10,989 nt of DNA from Pseudomonadota bacterium (GTDB taxonomy: Bacteria; Pseudomonadota; Alphaproteobacteria; Rhizobiales; Xanthobacteraceae): the NCBI GenBank assembly GCA_023417665.1, contig JAEZFA010000084.1, positions 1 through 10,989 on the forward strand, given 5' to 3'. Position numbers and translations under genes: made by a program. Below the pieces are notes generated by a model that worked only from the letters and a program-made list of their open reading frames with translations, did no database searches and was not told where the DNA came from. Positions 1 through 7,364 of the stretch are shown here, one piece after another (positions within the stretch are counted from its first letter, which is position 1; every line of letters begins with the position of its first letter).

Positions 1-431
1 GTCTTGTAGCGGTCGAACTTGTAGGCCCGGAGCTTGATGCCGAGCGCGATTCGGGCGGCATCCTCCGGGGCCAGCTTGCCGCCGGGAAGTTCGGCCAGCA
101 CCACCACGTTCCGGCTGCCGGCGGGGAGCCGCCCGCCGATGGTCCCGCCGAGCTTCAGCCAGCTTTCGGCGTTCATGTCTTTCGCCTTGCCGATCCCTGC
201 AACCAGGACGTGTTCCAGTTTCAACCCCTGCGGGGCGGTCAGGTCCAGAACCTTGTTCCGTTTGCCCTTGAACTGCTCGATCTTGGCCACCCGCCGGAAA
301 AGATCGCCGGCCGGTTTCAGGTGTCCTTCTGCCGCGGCGCCGAGGGCTAGATTTTCGTCGGTAATCACTACCAGAGTACCGGCGGCAGCGACATTCAGGT
401 CAACAATTGAAATCTTGGGGGTTTCGGCCAT
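1..431 (-). CDS. pepA: Leucyl aminopeptidase (M17 family), N-terminal part, cut by window start
   Basis: This is the first 143 codons of a cytosolic, metal-dependent M17 aminopeptidase that removes N-terminal residues from peptides. The frame is open from the ATG at 431-429 to the window edge, so the protein continues outside. Only the N-terminal, non-catalytic domain is visible. It has the family's alternating beta/alpha pattern, a GIGK turn near residue 80, the segment ESWLKLGG near residues 88-95, AELPGG near 114-119, and the diagnostic end LRAYKFDRYK (about 133-142). The metal-binding and catalytic residues lie beyond the window. The gene is divergent from lptF, as in E. coli. Its codon use is odd: six of eight arginines are CGG, whereas the neighbours use mostly CGC. 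The ribosome binding site is weak (GGAC about ten bases upstream). The family call is firm; the symbol is inferred from the family and position. Confidence 0.88.
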   Translation of the reverse strand, partial: MAETPKISIVDLNVAAAGTLVVITDENLALGAAAEGHLKPAGDLFRRVAKIEQFKGKRNKVLDLTAPQGLKLEHVLVAGIGKAKDMNAESWLKLGGTIGGRLPAGSRNVVVLAELPGGKLAPEDAARIALGIKLRAYKFDRYK

Positions 432-451
432 GTCTGGAGTCCGTTAAGGGA

Positions 452-480
452 TTGATGCGAAAGTAATAACTGAGGATTCT
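452..480 (+). promoter_or_regulatory. Weak candidate sigma-70-type promoter for the lptF operon
   Basis: TTGATG (452-457) and GATTCT (475-480) are separated by 17 bases. The first matches the -35 consensus at four of six positions, the second the -10 consensus at only three of six. It would give a leader of roughly 110 bases that includes the inverted repeat at 553-578. This is a guess based on spacing and position in the only sizeable gap upstream of lptF. Confidence 0.18.
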
Positions 481-552
481 CGAGGGTGCGAGTGCCCCCT
501 TGAAGCCTCAATTTCCGGGCAGTTTCCTCCGGTAAGTTTTGTAGGGGGCGGT

Positions 553-578
553 CTTCGATTCTGGGTGAGGAATCGAAG
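553..578. repeat. Perfect 8-bp inverted repeat in the lptF leader
   Basis: CTTCGATT (553-560) and AATCGAAG (571-578) are exact reverse complements separated by ten bases. The repeat ends 18 bases before the lptF start codon. There is no run of T after it, so it does not look like a terminator. It could be a leader hairpin in the lptF transcript or a binding site for a dimeric regulator in the divergent pepA/lptF region. The repeat is seen directly; the function is unknown. Confidence 0.5.
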
Positions 579-596
579 CCGAGAGTAGCGGCGCGA

Positions 597-1748
597 ATGG
601 GGCGGCTCGACAGGTATTTGTTCACGAATGCGGCCATCGCGTTTGTCGCGGTGCTCGGCAGCCTGACCACCATGGTCTGGCTGACGCAGGTATTGCGCCG
701 CTTCGACCTGCTCGCAACGCAAGGCCAGTCGCTGTTCGTGTTTTTCAACATCACCGCGCTCGCACTGCCGATGCTGATGCTGGTGATCGCGCCGATCGCG
801 CTCTTCATCGCGGTGCTGTTCACGCTCAACCGGCTTTCCGCCGACTCCGAACTGATCGTGATGAATGCGGCCGGCGTCAGCCGCTGGCGCATCTTCCGCC
901 CGCTGCTTGCGCTCACGCTCATCGTTGCCTCGCTCTCGATCCTGGTCAGCGCCGAAGTCGGCCCGTGGACGCTGCGCACGCTCCGCGAACAGATCGCTCG
1001 CGTCAACGCCGATATCGTTTCCAACGTCGCGGTCCCCGGCCGCTTTCTTTCGCTCGAAAAGGGCCTCACCTTCCACGTCCGCGAACGCGGACCGAACGGC
1101 CTGATGATGGGCATCTTCGTGCACGACGCGCGCACGCCCGAAAACGAAACCACCTACATCGCCGAACGCGGCCGCATCACCCAGGCCGACAAGGCCGCCT
1201 ACCTCATCCTCGACCAAGGCGTGATGCAGCGGCGCCAAACCGGCAAGGCGCCGAACTTCGTCGAATTCCAGCGCTACGCTTTCGATCTTTCGCAGCTCAC
1301 CCCGAACCAGAGCGTTTTCTACCGCGCCACCGACCGCACGCTGATCGATCTCATGACCGCGGACGACCGCGATCCGATGTACAAACAGGATCCCGGCCGC
1401 TTCCGCGCGGAATTGCACAAGCGGCTTTCCGCGCCGCTGTTTCCGATCGCGGCGTTCGTGATCGCCTTCGCGTTTCTCGGTCAGGCGCGCACTACCCGCC
1501 AGAGCCGCGGCCTTGCCGTTGCCGGCGCGGCCGGCACTTTCGCGCTGGTCGAAATCCTCGGCTTCGGCACGCAGGGCTTCATCGCGAAGAATGCGTCCTT
1601 CACCTGGCTGTCCTATTTCGTCCCGCTTGCCGGGATCGCCTATGGCCTGCTGATCATCTCCGGCATCCTTCAGCTGAAGATGCCGAACCTCCTCCAGCGC
1701 CTCGCGGACGCCGTTGCGGCGCGCTTCGAGCGAGCACAGGCGGCATAG
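597..1748 (+). CDS. lptF: LPS export permease LptF (LptF/LptG family)
   Basis: LptF is one of the two membrane subunits of the LptB2FG ABC transporter, which extracts lipopolysaccharide from the inner membrane and passes it to the periplasmic bridge. The 383-residue protein has the expected plan. Three N-terminal membrane segments lie at about 10-32, 50-77 and 100-118. A periplasmic beta-jellyroll domain covers about 120-270. Three C-terminal segments lie at about 279-295, 306-325 and 336-357. SADSELIVMNAAGVSRWRI (81-99) is the conserved cytoplasmic coupling-helix region that contacts the LptB ATPase. The start MGRLDRYLF is the usual family start; the only ribosome binding candidate is a weak GAGAG at 581-585. 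It is the first gene of the run and is followed four bases later by lptG. LptF is separated from LptG by its position next to pepA and by similarity; the two are paralogues. Confidence 0.93.
   Translation: MGRLDRYLFTNAAIAFVAVLGSLTTMVWLTQVLRRFDLLATQGQSLFVFFNITALALPMLMLVIAPIALFIAVLFTLNRLSADSELIVMNAAGVSRWRIFRPLLALTLIVASLSILVSAEVGPWTLRTLREQIARVNADIVSNVAVPGRFLSLEKGLTFHVRERGPNGLMMGIFVHDARTPENETTYIAERGRITQADKAAYLILDQGVMQRRQTGKAPNFVEFQRYAFDLSQLTPNQSVFYRATDRTLIDLMTADDRDPMYKQDPGRFRAELHKRLSAPLFPIAAFVIAFAFLGQARTTRQSRGLAVAGAAGTFALVEILGFGTQGFIAKNASFTWLSYFVPLAGIAYGLLIISGILQLKMPNLLQRLADAVAARFERAQAA
1738..1743 (+). promoter_or_regulatory. Ribosome binding site that fixes the lptG start
   Basis: AGGCGG lies inside the last codons of lptF, nine bases before the ATG at 1753. 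An earlier in-frame ATG at 1714 would add 13 residues (MRRASSEHRRHSK) unlike any LptG N-terminus and would overlap lptF, so 1753 is preferred. Confidence 0.5.
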
Positions 1749-1752
1749 CAAG

Positions 1753-2859
1753 ATGATCGCGTTCGGCATGCTAGGTCGCTACTTCGGCCGCCGCTTCCTG
1801 ACAGCGGTCGCGGTTGCATTCCTGACCTGCGTGGCGCTGATCGCAGTCGTCGATTTCTTCGAGCTTACGCGCCGCGTCGGCGACCGGCCGAACAGCTCGG
1901 TCATACAGATCGCCTATCTCGTGCTTCTGCGGCTGCCTTCGTTCACCGAACAGATGCTGCCCTTCGCGACGCTGATCGGCGCGATGTCGGCGTTCCTCGC
2001 CTTGTCGCGCCGGCTCGAGTTCGTGGTCGCGCGAGCTTCGGGCATGTCGGCATGGCAATTCATCGGCAGTGCGGTTGCGATTGCCCTGGCGCTCGGCGTG
2101 TTCGCCACCACGGTTTACAATCCGCTGTCGGCGGCAATGAAGGAAAACGCCGAACACATCGAGAATGAGTTGCTTTCGGCGCGGGCCGCAGCAATCGGAT
2201 GGACGCAGGAAGCCGCGCCGGGCAACATCTGGGTGCGTCAGCGCAACGACGATGGTCAGGCGATCATCAATGCGCAGACCACGAGCAACCAGGGCCGGCT
2301 GCTGGCCGGCGTGCGTATCTTCTGGTTCGACACCGCAGGCGAATTCGTCGAGCGCATCGAGGCCAAGACCGCAGAGCTTGAACCCGGCGCATGGAAACTT
2401 ACTGATGCGCAGATTTTCTCGCCCAAGGTCGGGCCGCGGACTTTCGCGACGCACCGCATTCCGACATCGCTGACGCCGGATCAGGTGCGCGGCACGTTCT
2501 CGAACGCATCCGCGCTCTCGTTCTGGGAATTGCCCGGCGCAATCGAGCTTGTGCGCGCCGCCGGGCTTTCCGCCTCGCGCTATGAAATCCAGTATCAGCT
2601 TCTGCTCGCGCGGCCGCTGCTGCTCGCGACCATGGTCATCATCGCGGCGGCGGTAAGCCTTCGCGTATTCCGGCTCGGCGGCGTCGGCAAGATGGTGACG
2701 ATCGGCGTGCTGTCCGGCTTCTTCCTCTACGTCGCGCAGCAGCTTTCCGAACAGCTCGGCGAAGGCGGCTTTCTTCACCCGGTGGCCGCCGGCTGGCTCC
2801 CGATCGTGTGCGCCGGAATGATCGGCTGCTCGATTCTCCTGCATCAGGAAGACGGCTAG
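1753..2859 (+). CDS. lptG: LPS export permease LptG (LptF/LptG family)
   Basis: LptG is the second membrane subunit of LptB2FG and the partner of LptF. From the ATG at 1753 it has 368 residues. Membrane segments fall at about 15-35, 60-84 and 102-121. A periplasmic jellyroll domain spans about 125-265. Three more membrane segments fall at about 284-304, 313-330 and 343-362. Family features include LRLPSFTEQMLPFATLIGA (59-77) and the coupling-helix region RLEFVVARASGMSAW (87-101), equivalent to the segment in LptF. Its stop codon TAG (2857-2859) directly touches the ATG of lptD, so inner-membrane and outer-membrane LPS export parts are probably translationally coupled. The LptB ATPase and the LptA/LptC bridge proteins are not in this window. 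The family call is firm; F versus G rests on gene order. Confidence 0.92.
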   Translation: MIAFGMLGRYFGRRFLTAVAVAFLTCVALIAVVDFFELTRRVGDRPNSSVIQIAYLVLLRLPSFTEQMLPFATLIGAMSAFLALSRRLEFVVARASGMSAWQFIGSAVAIALALGVFATTVYNPLSAAMKENAEHIENELLSARAAAIGWTQEAAPGNIWVRQRNDDGQAIINAQTTSNQGRLLAGVRIFWFDTAGEFVERIEAKTAELEPGAWKLTDAQIFSPKVGPRTFATHRIPTSLTPDQVRGTFSNASALSFWELPGAIELVRAAGLSASRYEIQYQLLLARPLLLATMVIIAAAVSLRVFRLGGVGKMVTIGVLSGFFLYVAQQLSEQLGEGGFLHPVAAGWLPIVCAGMIGCSILLHQEDG

Positions 2860-5352
2860 ATGCAGCGCTGGATCGCCACTTTTTCCGCAAACCAGCACGG
2901 CAGGCGTTCGCGCCGCGCCGTGATCGCATCCGCGTGCATGCTCGTCGGCGTTGCATTTGCCGGCACGGCATTGGCGCAATCGCTGCCGCGTTCGCAAAGC
3001 GCGGACCCGACGCTTTCCAGCCGCTTCCTGAACAATAAGACCAAGCGCGATCCGAACGCGAAGATGCTCGTTACCGCCAACGAGATGATCTATGACTACA
3101 AGAACAACAAGGTTCATGCGGTCGGCGGCGTTCAGATCTATTACGAAGGCAGCGTGCTTGAGGCCGACAAGGTTACCTACGACCGCGTTTCCAACAAGAT
3201 GTTCGCCGAAGGCAGCGTTCGCTACCGCGCCAAGGACGGCAACGTCATCCATGCCAATGCGCTGGAGATGACGCAGGACTTCCGCGAAGCCTTCGTGAAT
3301 TCCATGCTGGTGGAAACGCCGCAGCGCACCCGCTTTGCGGCGTCACGCGCGGACCGCACCGACGGCAACATCACCGTGTTTTCGAACGGCGTGTACACGG
3401 CATGCGAACCCTGCCGCGACAATCCGAAGAAGCCGCCGCTGTGGCAGGTGAAAGCTGCGAAGATCATTCACAACGAGGGAATGCGGACGGTCCACTACGA
3501 GAACGCGACCCTCGAACTGTTCGGCACGCCGATCGCCTGGCTCCCCTATTTCTATCACCCCGATCCGACCGTGAAGCGCCAGTCGGGCTTCCTGCCGCCG
3601 CACGTCTATTCGAACCGGCGCACGGGCTTCGGATTCGAGATGCCGTATTTCTGGTCGATCCGCCCGAACATGGACGCCACCGTTTCCATCACGCCCTTCC
3701 TCAATCAGGGCGTGCTCGCGAAAGGCGAATTCCGGCACCGGCTGGAGAACGGCGCCTATCAAATTCGCGCGGCCGGCATCAACCAGGCCAATCCGCAGGA
3801 CTTCTCCGGGCTTTCCGGCGAGCGCGACTTCCGCGGCATGATCGAGGCGCAGGGCGAGTTCAACATCAACAAGCGCTGGCTCTGGGGCTTCGACGGCGCG
3901 GCCTTCACCGATCGCGCGTTCCTCAGCGACTACCATATCGCCAAGCACGGCACGACCGAGCGCGTCTCGCAGATCTACCTGACCGGGCAGTCGGGCCGGA
4001 GCCACTTCGACGTGCGCGCCCTGCACTTCTTCGGGTTGTCGGAGTTCGACAACAACAACCAGCTTCCGGTCGTGCATCCGGTGCTCGACTATTCCTATTT
4101 CGTCGGCAATCCGGTCGTCGGGGGCGAGCTTTCGTTCAAGGTAAACTTCACCAGCCTGTCGCGCGACCAGGCCGAATTCGCGCCGACCAATGCGCTGGGC
4201 CCGTTCGAAACGGTCGGCACCACCGTGGACCGGACCAAGTGTCTTGCCACTGCCGCGACACCGGCGAACTGTTTCGTTCGCTCGCTGCCGGGTGACTACA
4301 CGCGCCTGAGCGCCCAGATGGACTGGCGCAGAACCATCACCAGCGATGTCACCGGCATCCTGATCACGCCCTTCGCACGTCTGCGTACGGACGTTGCTTC
4401 GTACAACATCACGCCCGCAGCCGGCGTCGCGAACTTCGTGACGCCCGGCAGCGACGAACTGATCCGCGCCATGCCGACCGTCGGCTTCGAGGCGCGCTGG
4501 CCGTTCATCGCCGTGCATTCATGGGGCACGCAGACGCTCGAGCCGATCGTGCAGGCGATTTTCCGTCCCAACGAAACGCAGATCGGCCGCTTCTGGAACG
4601 AAGACGCGCAGAGCCTCGTGTTCGACGACACCAACCTGTTCGCGATCGACAAATACTCGGGCTACGACCGCCTGGAAGGCGGCTCGCGCCTCAACTACGG
4701 TGTGCAATACACCGCGAACGTGCATCGCTTCGGCATGGTCAACGTGCTGTTCGGCCAGTCCTACCAGATGTTCGGGCAGAACTCCTTTGCCCAGACCGGC
4801 TATACGGATGCCGCAGGCAACGCCATCGGACCGACCGCGGAATCCGGCCTTGAGGAACGCGCCTCCGACTATGTCGCGCGCATTTACTTCCAGCCGACGG
4901 GGCGCTTCTCCTTCATCAATCGCTTCCGGCTCGACAAGGATGATTTCACGATCCGCCGCATGGAAGCCGAGGTGCGTTCCACCTGGGATCGCCTGACGCT
5001 GTCGACGATCTACTCGCGCTACGAAGCGCAGCCGATGATCGGCTATATCGAGCGGCGCCACGCGATCTACCAGACCGCGACCTATCAATTCCACGACTAC
5101 TGGAGCATCACCGGCGGCGTGCGCTACGATCTGGAAGGCGGCAAGATCGACCTTGGCACCTTCGGCCTGACTTACGCCGACGAATGCTTCGCGATCACCG
5201 CAAGCTATATTGCGGACTACACGAATACGATCACGGCGCAGTCGGTACACAAGTTCCTCGTGCGGGTGAACCTGCGCACGCTCGGAGAAACCGGCTTCAA
5301 GCAGAACCTCGGCACGCAGGTCACCAGTTCGACGCCTGCGAACAGCCCGTAA
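2860..5352 (+). CDS. lptD: LPS-assembly outer-membrane protein LptD
   Basis: LptD is the outer-membrane translocon that places lipopolysaccharide in the outer leaflet. The 830-residue protein has a signal peptide with a basic start (RRSRR, 15-19), a hydrophobic core and a likely cut after TALA (residue 39). An OstA/LptA-like jellyroll follows at about 65-215, beginning LVTANEMIYDYKNNKVHAVG. The hallmark LPYFYHPDPTVKRQSGFLPP (228-247) leads into a C-terminal beta-barrel of about 580 residues rich in aromatic, alternating strands, ending near VRVNLRTLGE (801-810). Cysteines of the mature protein are C182 and C185 (a CxxC), C461 and C471, and C776. E. coli instead uses C31, C173 and the adjacent pair C724/C725 for its domain-linking disulfides. 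Length is close to that of E. coli LptD. The start abuts the lptG stop. No lptE is visible in the window. Confidence 0.95.
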   Translation: MQRWIATFSANQHGRRSRRAVIASACMLVGVAFAGTALAQSLPRSQSADPTLSSRFLNNKTKRDPNAKMLVTANEMIYDYKNNKVHAVGGVQIYYEGSVLEADKVTYDRVSNKMFAEGSVRYRAKDGNVIHANALEMTQDFREAFVNSMLVETPQRTRFAASRADRTDGNITVFSNGVYTACEPCRDNPKKPPLWQVKAAKIIHNEGMRTVHYENATLELFGTPIAWLPYFYHPDPTVKRQSGFLPPHVYSNRRTGFGFEMPYFWSIRPNMDATVSITPFLNQGVLAKGEFRHRLENGAYQIRAAGINQANPQDFSGLSGERDFRGMIEAQGEFNINKRWLWGFDGAAFTDRAFLSDYHIAKHGTTERVSQIYLTGQSGRSHFDVRALHFFGLSEFDNNNQLPVVHPVLDYSYFVGNPVVGGELSFKVNFTSLSRDQAEFAPTNALGPFETVGTTVDRTKCLATAATPANCFVRSLPGDYTRLSAQMDWRRTITSDVTGILITPFARLRTDVASYNITPAAGVANFVTPGSDELIRAMPTVGFEARWPFIAVHSWGTQTLEPIVQAIFRPNETQIGRFWNEDAQSLVFDDTNLFAIDKYSGYDRLEGGSRLNYGVQYTANVHRFGMVNVLFGQSYQMFGQNSFAQTGYTDAAGNAIGPTAESGLEERASDYVARIYFQPTGRFSFINRFRLDKDDFTIRRMEAEVRSTWDRLTLSTIYSRYEAQPMIGYIERRHAIYQTATYQFHDYWSITGGVRYDLEGGKIDLGTFGLTYADECFAITASYIADYTNTITAQSVHKFLVRVNLRTLGETGFKQNLGTQVTSSTPANSP

Positions 5353-5370
5353 CCGTCTAATTGCCGCCAT

Positions 5371-5383
5371 ATGACCCGGTCAT
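5371..5383. repeat. 13-bp palindrome in the lptD-surA gap
   Basis: ATGACC and GGTCAT flank a single central C, giving a perfect odd-length palindrome, and TGGTCA follows directly at 5383-5388. It lies 18 bases after the lptD stop and 59 before the surA start. A dimeric regulator site is possible; the stem is too short, and lacks the T-run, for an intrinsic terminator. Confidence 0.35.
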
Positions 5384-5389
5384 GGTCAG

Positions 5390-5420
5390 TTCCGGGCGAT
5401 GTGCGGTAAAATCACCGGAA
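5390..5420 (+). other. Possible imperfect RNA hairpin in the surA leader
   Basis: TTCCGG (5390-5395) can pair with CCGGAA (5415-5420), and GAT (5398-5400) with ATC (5411-5413) inside it, leaving a loop of about ten bases. No T-run follows, so it is not an ordinary terminator. If real, it would form in the transcript between lptD and surA. Confidence 0.25.
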
Positions 5421-5442
5421 ACGATAGCAAACGACGCCAGCC

Positions 5443-6381
5443 ATGCTTTCCAACCATCTGCCCCGCCTCTCCCGAATCCTGAGTGTTTTCGTGCTCGCGC
5501 TTGCCGCGCTCGCGTTTCAGCCACGACCGGCTTCCGCACAGGTCGCCGCCATCGTGAACGGCGAGCCGATTACCGCGCTCGACATCGCCGAACGGATCAG
5601 GCTGCATCGCAGCTCCGGCAAGCCGAATATCTCGCGGCAGGAAGTGCTCGAAGAGTTGATCGAGTATAAGCTCAAGCTGCAGGTCGCGCAGCGCGCCAAC
5701 ATCGACCCGACCGCGGAAGAAGTGAACCGCGCCTTCGCAAGCGTCGCGCAGCGTTCCGGCCGCAGCCCGGAACAGTTCGAGCAGGTGCTGCGCTCCGGCG
5801 GCATCGACCCCGGCCGGCTCAAAGCCCGCATCAAGGCTGACATTGCCTGGCAGCAATATGTGCGCGCCAACTCATCGAACGTGATCGTGCGCGATGCCGA
5901 CCTCGTCGCCGTCATGGCGGCCCGCGGTCAGAACCTCGACATGAAATCGGTCCAGTACACCATGCAGCAGGTGATCTTCGTCACCCGCCGTGGCGCGGCG
6001 GACAGCGTGCGGCAGGCCCGTGTACGCGAAGCCGAAAACCTGCGCTCCCGCGTTACCTCCTGCGATCAGGTGGCGTCGCTCGCGCGGCAATATCCCGAAG
6101 TCGTCATCAAGCCGCCGGTGCGCCGCTTCTCCACCGACCTGCCGACAGGCCTGCAGAAACTTCTGCAGACGCTGCCCGACGGACGCATGACGCCGCCGGA
6201 AGTGACGGTGAACGGCATCGAAGTCGTCGCGATCTGCGACCGCAAGGAAGTGCCGGCCGACATCTCCTCGAACCGCGAGCTTCGCAACGAGCTACTCGGC
6301 CAGCGATTGCAGAATTACGAGAAGCGCATCCTCGACAAGATGCGGCAGACCTCGATCATCCGTATTCTCGACAATCGCTGA
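5443..6381 (+). CDS. surA: SurA-like periplasmic chaperone with a degenerate parvulin domain
   Basis: SurA-type proteins escort unfolded outer-membrane proteins through the periplasm to the BAM machinery. The 312-residue protein has a signal peptide cut probably after ASA (residue 32). A SurA N-terminal chaperone domain covers about 33-150: VAAIVNGEPITALDIAERI is the typical opening, and VLEELIEYKLKLQVA (68-82) the conserved helix. A single parvulin-like region covers about 170-268. Where active parvulins have a histidine-containing LRHILV-type strand, this protein has YTMQQVIFV (172-180), so isomerase activity is doubtful. C207 and C265 sit at either end of this domain and could pair. At 312 residues it is much shorter than E. 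coli SurA (428, two parvulin domains), as in other alphaproteobacteria. It follows lptD after a 90-base gap, has a poor ribosome binding site, and overlaps pdxA by one base (TGATG). Confidence 0.85.
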   Translation: MLSNHLPRLSRILSVFVLALAALAFQPRPASAQVAAIVNGEPITALDIAERIRLHRSSGKPNISRQEVLEELIEYKLKLQVAQRANIDPTAEEVNRAFASVAQRSGRSPEQFEQVLRSGGIDPGRLKARIKADIAWQQYVRANSSNVIVRDADLVAVMAARGQNLDMKSVQYTMQQVIFVTRRGAADSVRQARVREAENLRSRVTSCDQVASLARQYPEVVIKPPVRRFSTDLPTGLQKLLQTLPDGRMTPPEVTVNGIEVVAICDRKEVPADISSNRELRNELLGQRLQNYEKRILDKMRQTSIIRILDNR

Positions 6382-7364
6382 TGCTGCCGCTCGCGCTGAC
6401 GCTCGGCGAGCCGGCGGGGATCGGACCCGATCTCACGCTGAAGCTCTGGACCGAGCGCAGCGCGCGCCGCTTGCCGCCGTTTTTCCTGATCGCGGATCCC
6501 GCTTTCGTCGCCGCCCGCGCGCAAGCGCTTTCGCTGGATGTGCCGCTCGCCGAATGTGCGCCCGAAGAGGCTACGGGCCGCTTTGCCGAAGCGCTGCCGC
6601 TGGTCCGTTCCGGCACGATGGCCACTGCACTGCCCGGCAAACCGGATGGCGCAAGTGCCGCCGCGGCACGCGCCTCGATCGACATTGCCGTGCAACTCGC
6701 GCAACAAGGCAAGGCGGCGGCCGTCGTCACCAACCCGATTGCGAAACACGTCATGCAGGCTGGCGGCTTCGCCTTCCCCGGCCATACCGAATATCTCGCG
6801 CATCTGAGCGGCGCGCCGCTGCCGGTCATGGTGATCTGGAGCGAAGAACTCGCGGTAATTCCCGTCACCATTCACATGCCGCTTCGCGACGTTCCTGCGG
6901 CACTCACGAGCGAGCTGATCGTGGAAACCGCGCGGATCGCCGCGCGCGACTATCGCCACCGCTTCCGGATCGAGGACCCGCGCCTTGCGATCTGCGGACT
7001 CAATCCGCATGCGGGCGAAGAAGGCACCATAGGCCGCGAGGACATCGACGTGATCGCGCCTGCGGTGCGCAAGCTGCGCGCCGAAGGCATCGCCGTCACC
7101 GGTCCGCATCCTGCGGATAGCCTGTTTCATGCGGAGGCGCGCAAACGCTACGACGTGGCACTCGGCATGTATCACGATCAGGTGCTGGCGCCGGTGAAGG
7201 CGATCGCGTTCGACCGCGCGGTCAACGTCACGCTCGGACTTCCTTTCATCCGTACCTCTCCCGATCACGGCACGGCGTTCGATCTTGCCGGCAGCGGCAA
7301 GGCCAATCCGGAAAGCCTTGCCGCGGCAATCACGCTTGCCGCGCGTCTTGCCACTTCCGCATGA
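6381..7364 (+). CDS. pdxA: 4-hydroxythreonine-4-phosphate dehydrogenase PdxA
   Basis: PdxA oxidises 4-phosphohydroxy-L-threonine with NAD(P)+; the product decarboxylates to 3-amino-2-oxopropyl phosphate, which PdxJ turns into pyridoxine 5'-phosphate (the DXP-dependent vitamin B6 route). The 327-residue length is almost that of the E. coli enzyme. Family motifs in order are GEPAGIGPD (9-17), TNPIAK (117-122), GHTEYL (134-139), GLNPHAGEEG (206-215), GPHPAD (241-246), YDVALGMYHDQVLAPVK (257-273) and GLPFIRTSPDHGTAFDLAG (286-304). The three metal-binding histidines are H165, H210 and H265, matching E. coli H166, H211 and H266. All catalytic features are intact. The ATG shares its first base with the surA stop, and the end overlaps the rsmA start by four bases (ATGA), so translation is very probably coupled on both sides. 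PdxJ is not in the window. Confidence 0.96.
   Translation: MLPLALTLGEPAGIGPDLTLKLWTERSARRLPPFFLIADPAFVAARAQALSLDVPLAECAPEEATGRFAEALPLVRSGTMATALPGKPDGASAAAARASIDIAVQLAQQGKAAAVVTNPIAKHVMQAGGFAFPGHTEYLAHLSGAPLPVMVIWSEELAVIPVTIHMPLRDVPAALTSELIVETARIAARDYRHRFRIEDPRLAICGLNPHAGEEGTIGREDIDVIAPAVRKLRAEGIAVTGPHPADSLFHAEARKRYDVALGMYHDQVLAPVKAIAFDRAVNVTLGLPFIRTSPDHGTAFDLAGSGKANPESLAAAITLAARLATSA

Noticed and set aside
34..447. Plus-strand open frame opposite pepA
   Set aside because: Its product is Ser/Pro/Arg-rich without any family resemblance, while the minus strand encodes a clear PepA N-terminus.
1714..1752. Earlier ATG for lptG
   Set aside because: It would overlap lptF and add 13 charged residues not typical of LptG; the ATG at 1753 has a spaced AGGCGG.
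444..5370. Four long minus-strand open frames (444-1769, 1771-3252, 3343-4518, 4519-5370) opposite lptF, lptG and lptD
   Set aside because: The ones I checked opposite lptF and lptD share codon boundaries with the sense genes, so an antisense stop needs a sense TTA, CTA or TCA codon, which are rare in this GC-rich genome. Their translations are Arg/Asp/His-rich with no recognisable domain, and the sense genes are unmistakable.
6315..7268. 317-codon minus-strand open frame opposite pdxA
   Set aside because: Same codon-boundary shadow effect; pdxA carries every family motif on the plus strand.
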